Below, piece after piece: positions 61,701-64,000 of a stretch of 64,000 nucleotides of DNA. Numbering within the stretch: the stretch's first letter is position 1; each line of letters starts with the position of its first letter. The notes beneath the pieces were generated by a model. That model was not told the DNA's origin. It made no database searches and was given only the letters and a program-made list of their open reading frames with translations. Both the position numbers and the translations under genes were made by a program. This stretch comes from Congeria kusceri (lineage: Eukaryota > Mollusca > Bivalvia > Myida > Dreissenidae): positions 77,044,474 to 77,108,473 of the forward strand of contig CM051025.1 of NCBI GenBank assembly GCA_027627225.1, in the 5' to 3' direction.

Positions 61701-63488
61701 TAAAAAACATGACCACCAGGGGGCGGGGCACTTTTCCTTGTATAACTGTATTGAAAACTTTAAAAATCTATTAGTCTGAAACCACTGGCTGGATTTGAAA
61801 ATAATTGCACATACTTGTTCCTTGGGTGACCGTCTACCAAATTCCTTGAAATCATTTTGATTTGTTAAAAAAACATGGCTGCCAGTTTGCGGGGCAGTTT
61901 TCCTGGTATGGCTATATTGAAAAAGCTGGAATTCAAAATAATTTCACGGAAATGCTCCTTGGTTGACCCGCTACCAACCTTAAAAAAAATGGCCACCAGG
62001 GGACGGGGCAGTTTTCCTTATGTGGCTATATTGAAAACTTTTTAAATCTTATAGTTTGAAACCACTGGCTGGATTTCAAAATAATTTACAGAAATGTTCC
62101 TTGGGTGACCCTCTACCAAATTCCTTGAAATCATTATGATTTGTTAAAAAACATGGCCACCAGTGGACGGGGCAGTTTTCCTTATGTGGCTATATTGAAA
62201 ACTTTTAAAATCTTTTAGTTTGAAACCACTGGCTGGATTTCAAAATAATTGCACAGAAATGTTTCTTGGGTGACCCTGTACCAAATTCCTTGAAATCATT
62301 TTGATTTGTTAAAAACATGGCTGGCAGGGGGCGGGGCAGTTTTCCTTGTATGGTTTTATTGAAAACTTTAAAAACCTCCTAATCTGAAACCACTGGCTAG
62401 ATTTCAAAATAATTTCACATACATGTTCCCTGGGTGACCGTCTACCAAATTCCTGGAAATCATTTTGATTCGTTAAAAATAATGGCCGCCAGAGGGTGGC
62501 ACAGTTTTCCTTATATGGCTATATTAAAATCTTAAACAATCTTTTTGTTAAAAGCCATTATGATGCTTTACACTCAGGTGAGCGACCTAGGGCCGTCTTG
62601 GCCCTCTTGTATTGTTTTGTTTTTGTTTATTAAACACCTATAAAATGTGTAAACAAAATTATTTGTGTAAAAACTGTATAAATGTTTATGTACTGTATGC
62701 CTTCTCGTATGTAATCTATGTTTTGTAGTCCAATATAGTAGAACCATATATTTTACAGTTCAATGTTACTAAACACTGTATTGTATTATCTGTTGTAATG
62801 TATGTATTTGTATATTACAAACATAAAAATAAAAGTTTACACAGAAAAAAACAAGAAAAAAAAGAGAAATTTTGATCTAAAATTTTCACTAAAGAACAAC
62901 TTAAGATTTCTCTAAGGAACTTTATGAATACTAGCACAGTATTACAGACAGGAACACCTGGGCAGGAGAGAGGCATGCAAGCGGGGTGCCAGTGAAAGTC
63001 AGCCGAGAGTTGCTGACTCAAAGATATTCTGAACTTGTGCAAAAGTATGAGGAAGACCAAGTAAAGAAGCCTCCCAAAGGTAATAGTTTCCTCTTAAAAT
63101 GTGATTTTCTTGTTAAAATAATTAGGTTTTAGCCAGTTTATTTTAGCTTGAATACTTTGCACATGCCTGAATCTTATTGGAAAACATGCACACACCCTTG
63201 TTGATGAAATACCCCGGTAATCTAGGTATACCAATCACATAGTGGAATTCATTAAAATTATTCAGTATACCGGTACAACTTTGATAATCGTCAATCGGAT
63301 CCTCGTGAATACTCGTATATGATCTTTTTATATGAAAAACACACAGGACAAACATGTATTTATTCTTAACAGGTAGAAAAAAGAAGCTGCAGGGCCAGTC
63401 TACATTGGATAGTTTTTTTACTGTCAAGAAGAAGAGACTAGAACTGTCAACTAAAGACTCCCAGGATCAAGAGAGTTCGGATTCATGA
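37585..63488 (+). CDS. GEN1: GEN1-type Holliday junction resolvase (11 exons)
   Basis: Exons 37585-37745, 38751-38928, 40422-40511, 47969-48055, 48320-48510, 56751-56851, 57334-57521, 57992-58200, 59472-59533, 62948-63079 and 63373-63488 give 1515 nt, 504 codons plus stop, all phases matching. GEN1 cuts Holliday junctions symmetrically; it is class IV of the XPG/Rad2 nucleases. The N-terminus MGVNGLWEVLEP starts at residue 1, as the fold requires. Acidic metal ligands are present: D31 (AVDLSAWV), D75 (FVMDG), E131/E133 (GEAEAMCAYL), D152/D154 (EDSDYFLYG) and D205 (LGCDYD), followed by a GVRGVGK helix-hairpin. A Cys-rich insert (about 255-300) and a chromodomain-like region (about 398-460; RIVRKC, CYEVLWDKT) are GEN1-specific. 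The protein is much shorter than vertebrate GEN1 (about 900 aa) and ends with a PIP-box-like QSTLDSFF (475-482). Large introns hold nested transposons. Confidence 0.93.
38751..38928 (+). CDS. GEN1: GEN1 exon 2: XPG-N, second part
   Basis: LFYRTTNLMGMGVNLIFVMD then GKAPVIKEAALSQR. Acceptor TTTCTTTAAG, donor ACAG|GTGAGG. The second half is Ser/Arg-rich. Confidence 0.95.
40422..40511 (+). CDS. GEN1: GEN1 exon 3: XPG-I start, catalytic Glu pair
   Basis: 30 codons: CLQLLRCLGVPCVQSPGEAE then AMCAYLNKTG. Acceptor TATTTGCAG, donor TGGG|GTAAGT. Confidence 0.96.
41307..41508 (-). mobile_element. tRNA-derived SINE with 10-bp TSD
   Basis: On the minus strand: A box TGGCGTAGTGG, B box GGTTCGATCCC and an A-rich tail. 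Flanked by exact TTTTGTAACT repeats (41297-41306, 41509-41518). Confidence 0.88.
41688..42652. mobile_element. GTAATTTACCATGTATTACG TIR element
   Basis: Inverted tips GTAATTTACCATGTATTACG followed by TGCA or CGCA. It splits a host unit between AAAGTTTATA and TTCAAAAG, so its borders are well defined. No open frame. Confidence 0.8.
43861..45190. other. intron 3 of GEN1, no further feature
   Basis: AT-rich, with no repeat or gene I can support. Confidence 0.5.
45191..45384. mobile_element. foldback MITE, copy 8
   Basis: GAGGCATATCATTGGAAACC left tip, GGTTTCCCACGACACGCCTC right tip. Confidence 0.85.
45397..46196. mobile_element. 800-bp foldback element with 6-bp TSD
   Basis: 43-bp inverted tips starting TACGGTGGCATAGATGTGAC, one mismatch between ends. 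Flanked by TATTAA at 45391-45396 and 46197-46202; a TA duplication is an alternative reading. The interior is made of short iterons (GTCGTGGGAACGA, ACGACATAATTATGTCG) in both orientations. No open frame. Confidence 0.85.
46928..47161. mobile_element. foldback MITE, copy 9
   Basis: AGGCGTGTCAAGGGAAAACC left tip, GGTTTTCCCACAACATGCCT right tip, TTCCTTGAAACAGAAAATAC in the middle. Confidence 0.85.
47969..48055 (+). CDS. GEN1: GEN1 exon 4: XPG-I, catalytic Asp pair
   Basis: 29 codons: LVDGCITEDSDYFLYGGKTV then YKNIHKDGK. Acceptor AATATTTCAG, donor CAAG|GTAATC. Confidence 0.96.
48320..48510 (+). CDS. GEN1: GEN1 exon 5: LGCDY and helix-hairpin region
   Basis: DLVALALILGCDYDKEGVRG then VGKAKGLELVRIL. 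Acceptor GGCTTTCAG, donor GAAAG|GTGACT, phase 2. Confidence 0.96.
52201..55827. mobile_element. 3.6-kb element, CCCAGCCAGCAAGC tips and iterons
   Basis: Perfect 14-bp inverted tips CCCAGCCAGCAAGC (52201-52214; inverse 55813-55826). Both subterminal regions (52215-52380 and 55430-55810) have several CGGATAGATATCG motifs in both directions. The interior has no transposase. The borders are confirmed by the interrupted host repeat. Confidence 0.8.
53236..53310 (-). tRNA. tRNA-like sequence (probable pseudogene or SINE head)
   Basis: 75 nt on the minus strand with perfect A box (TGGCCGAGTGG) and B box (GGTTCGAACCC), followed by a run of 19 T, a pol III stop. Acceptor stem only 4 pairs and anticodon stem imperfect, so no anticodon can be assigned; the head resembles Ser/Leu tRNAs. 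It lies inside the 3.6-kb element. Confidence 0.55.
56751..56851 (+). CDS. GEN1: GEN1 exon 6: linker and first Cys pair
   Basis: MKGWSSNEELDEIERVSKTP, then HCTLCSHLG. Acceptor ATTTCACAG, donor TTGG|GTAAAA. Confidence 0.92.
57334..57521 (+). CDS. GEN1: GEN1 exon 7: Cys-rich insert
   Basis: SGCGVCETQSGCLDSRTRPC then PCQACLNKLTEDENKS. The CxxC pairs match the Cys cluster known in GEN1 proteins; zinc binding is inferred. Donor GAGGAA|GTAAGT. Confidence 0.93.
57992..58200 (+). CDS. GEN1: GEN1 exon 8: end of nuclease core
   Basis: IIQEFIMGTRYTIPTSALEP through a long helical part to IIEYHMHQSESIVEMFTPVR. Acceptor TTCATTACAG, donor GTAAG|GTAAGA. Confidence 0.93.
58635..58896 (+). mobile_element. 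tRNA-derived SINE with 12-bp TSD
   Basis: tRNA-like head GGCAGCTCAGTTGGTAGAGC, central body, and a tail with ATACTGTTGAATACGGCG and AAACAAATAA. Exact ACATTACGTGGT repeats flank it (58623-58634, 58897-58908). The conserved body and tail recall the MetaSINE group of animals; that naming is from memory. Confidence 0.88.
59472..59533 (+). CDS. GEN1: GEN1 exon 9: chromodomain-like strands
   Basis: IVRKCQDNHVSCYEVLWDKT. Acceptor TAATTTTCAG, donor ACTG|GTAAGT. Confidence 0.92.
59740..60200. repeat. degraded inverted-repeat element
   Basis: CTTAAAGTGTGTATGTGCGA near 59785 has its approximate inverse TCGTACATACACACTTAA near 60164. It opens GGGTCCGTATTCACAAAGC. Borders uncertain. Confidence 0.5.
60300..60724 (+). 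pseudogene. LINE ORF2 C-terminal fragment
   Basis: Encodes CTFCQQCEETLIHLFWNC, the same zinc segment as in the LINE at window start, then a frame-shifted tail ending in a stop at 60722-60724. It is a dead 3' remnant in GEN1 intron 9. Confidence 0.8.
60855..62610. mobile_element. AGCACCTGAGC cassette element, ~165-bp units
   Basis: Begins AGCACCTGAGCACGAAGTGC, ends CACTCAGGTGAGCGACCTAG and GGCCCTCTTG. About ten units contain CTGAAACCACTGGCTGGATT and AACATGGCCGCCAG. It has the same ends as the element at 40636 but a different internal unit. Confidence 0.8.
62948..63079 (+). CDS. GEN1: GEN1 exon 10: chromodomain-like region, C-terminal helix
   Basis: RNTWAGERHASGVPVKVSRE then LLTQRYSELVQKYEEDQ. 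The acceptor is fixed by frame (GTATTACAG, 62947). Confidence 0.85.
63373..63488 (+). CDS. GEN1: GEN1 exon 11: PIP-box tail and stop
   Basis: GRKKKLQGQSTLDSFFTVKK then a short acidic tail and TGA at 63486-63488. QSTLDSFF fits Q-x-x-[LIM]-x-x-[FY]-[FY]. Confidence 0.92.
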
Positions 63489-64000
63489 GTGGATGCTGTC
63501 TGCTGACCGTGTGAGTTACCAGGAATGATCCTGGAGCAGTGCTGCGTCAGTGTCTGTGTGATGGTTGTGTTTTGAAAAAAAAAATCCTTTGACAACACCG
63601 ATGTAAAGAATAGGACCAACAGAAAGCAATGTAAATGTTGTGTTTTTGTTAGTGCCTTATTGTTGGTCAGTGCTTAAAATAAAAACTATAAGTAAATCTT
63701 CATATGTATTAACATATAGTTTTTATTCTGTGATTTACATGTTTTTTTATTTAATTTGTGTTGATTACTTGTATGTAACCCCTCTACAGTCTGAGGAGTT
63801 GGCTCGTTTATTGCCCCAGATGTCTCTTCGTCTGTCCGTCCACTGTCATATGTTTGAGTACTGTCCACATTAAAGTTAAAATAACTCGATCCGTATGGTG
63901 ATGGTATGAAGACTAGGCATGACATTGTGTTTTAATGGTAAAGCTTTTATTGTTGCTGTTGCTATTAAAAACACTTTCTTATATTTAAAAACTTGTATTT
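63489..64000 (+). other. GEN1 3' UTR and downstream sequence
   Basis: No further gene. A canonical AATAAA at 63679-63684 is the likely poly(A) signal, about 190 bases after the stop. Confidence 0.65.

Noticed and set aside
1..64000. CRISPR arrays, operons, bacterial promoters or ribosome binding sites
   Set aside because: The window is a eukaryotic nuclear sequence with spliced genes. The tandem repeats lack spacer-repeat structure.

Overview
This is nuclear DNA of an animal. The genes are split by long AT-rich introns with GT-AG borders, and about half of the window is recognisable transposon sequence. The foldback MITEs, the tRNA-derived SINEs with a conserved tail and the cassette-bearing TIR elements resemble repeats I associate with bivalve molluscs, possibly a dreissenid or another heterodont. 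That taxonomic guess comes from memory of repeat families and is unverified.

Layout. Positions 1-3640 hold the 3' part of a decayed L1/Tx1-like non-LTR retrotransposon. Positions 3641-8025 have no gene I can support. Positions 8026-27490 (+) carry an 18-exon gene whose splice phases join without a break into 808 codons plus stop. It encodes a coiled-coil segment, a von Willebrand factor A domain with an intact MIDAS, two MIB/HERC2 domains and a WWE-like domain, with no RING or catalytic domain visible. Positions 27491-37584 are intergenic and hold transposon relics, a diverged ~170-bp repeat tract and a 27-bp satellite with a 291-bp higher-order period. Positions 37585-63488 (+) carry an 11-exon GEN1 orthologue (Holliday junction resolvase) of 504 codons plus stop. 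It has an XPG-type nuclease core, a Cys-rich insert, a chromodomain-like region and a very C-terminal PCNA-interaction (PIP) motif. The last ~500 bases are its 3' UTR and downstream sequence.

The two genes have no evident functional link. GEN1 acts in recombination and repair. The upstream gene looks like a multidomain adaptor for ubiquitin or ADP-ribose signalling, which is inference from its domains. The points most worth a second look are the domain combination of the upstream gene, a 51-bp minisatellite that has duplicated one of its exon/intron junctions in frame, an inverted transposon pair bracketing one of its in-frame exons, the PIP box on a short GEN1, and several well-delimited transposon families with clean target-site duplications and nested insertions.
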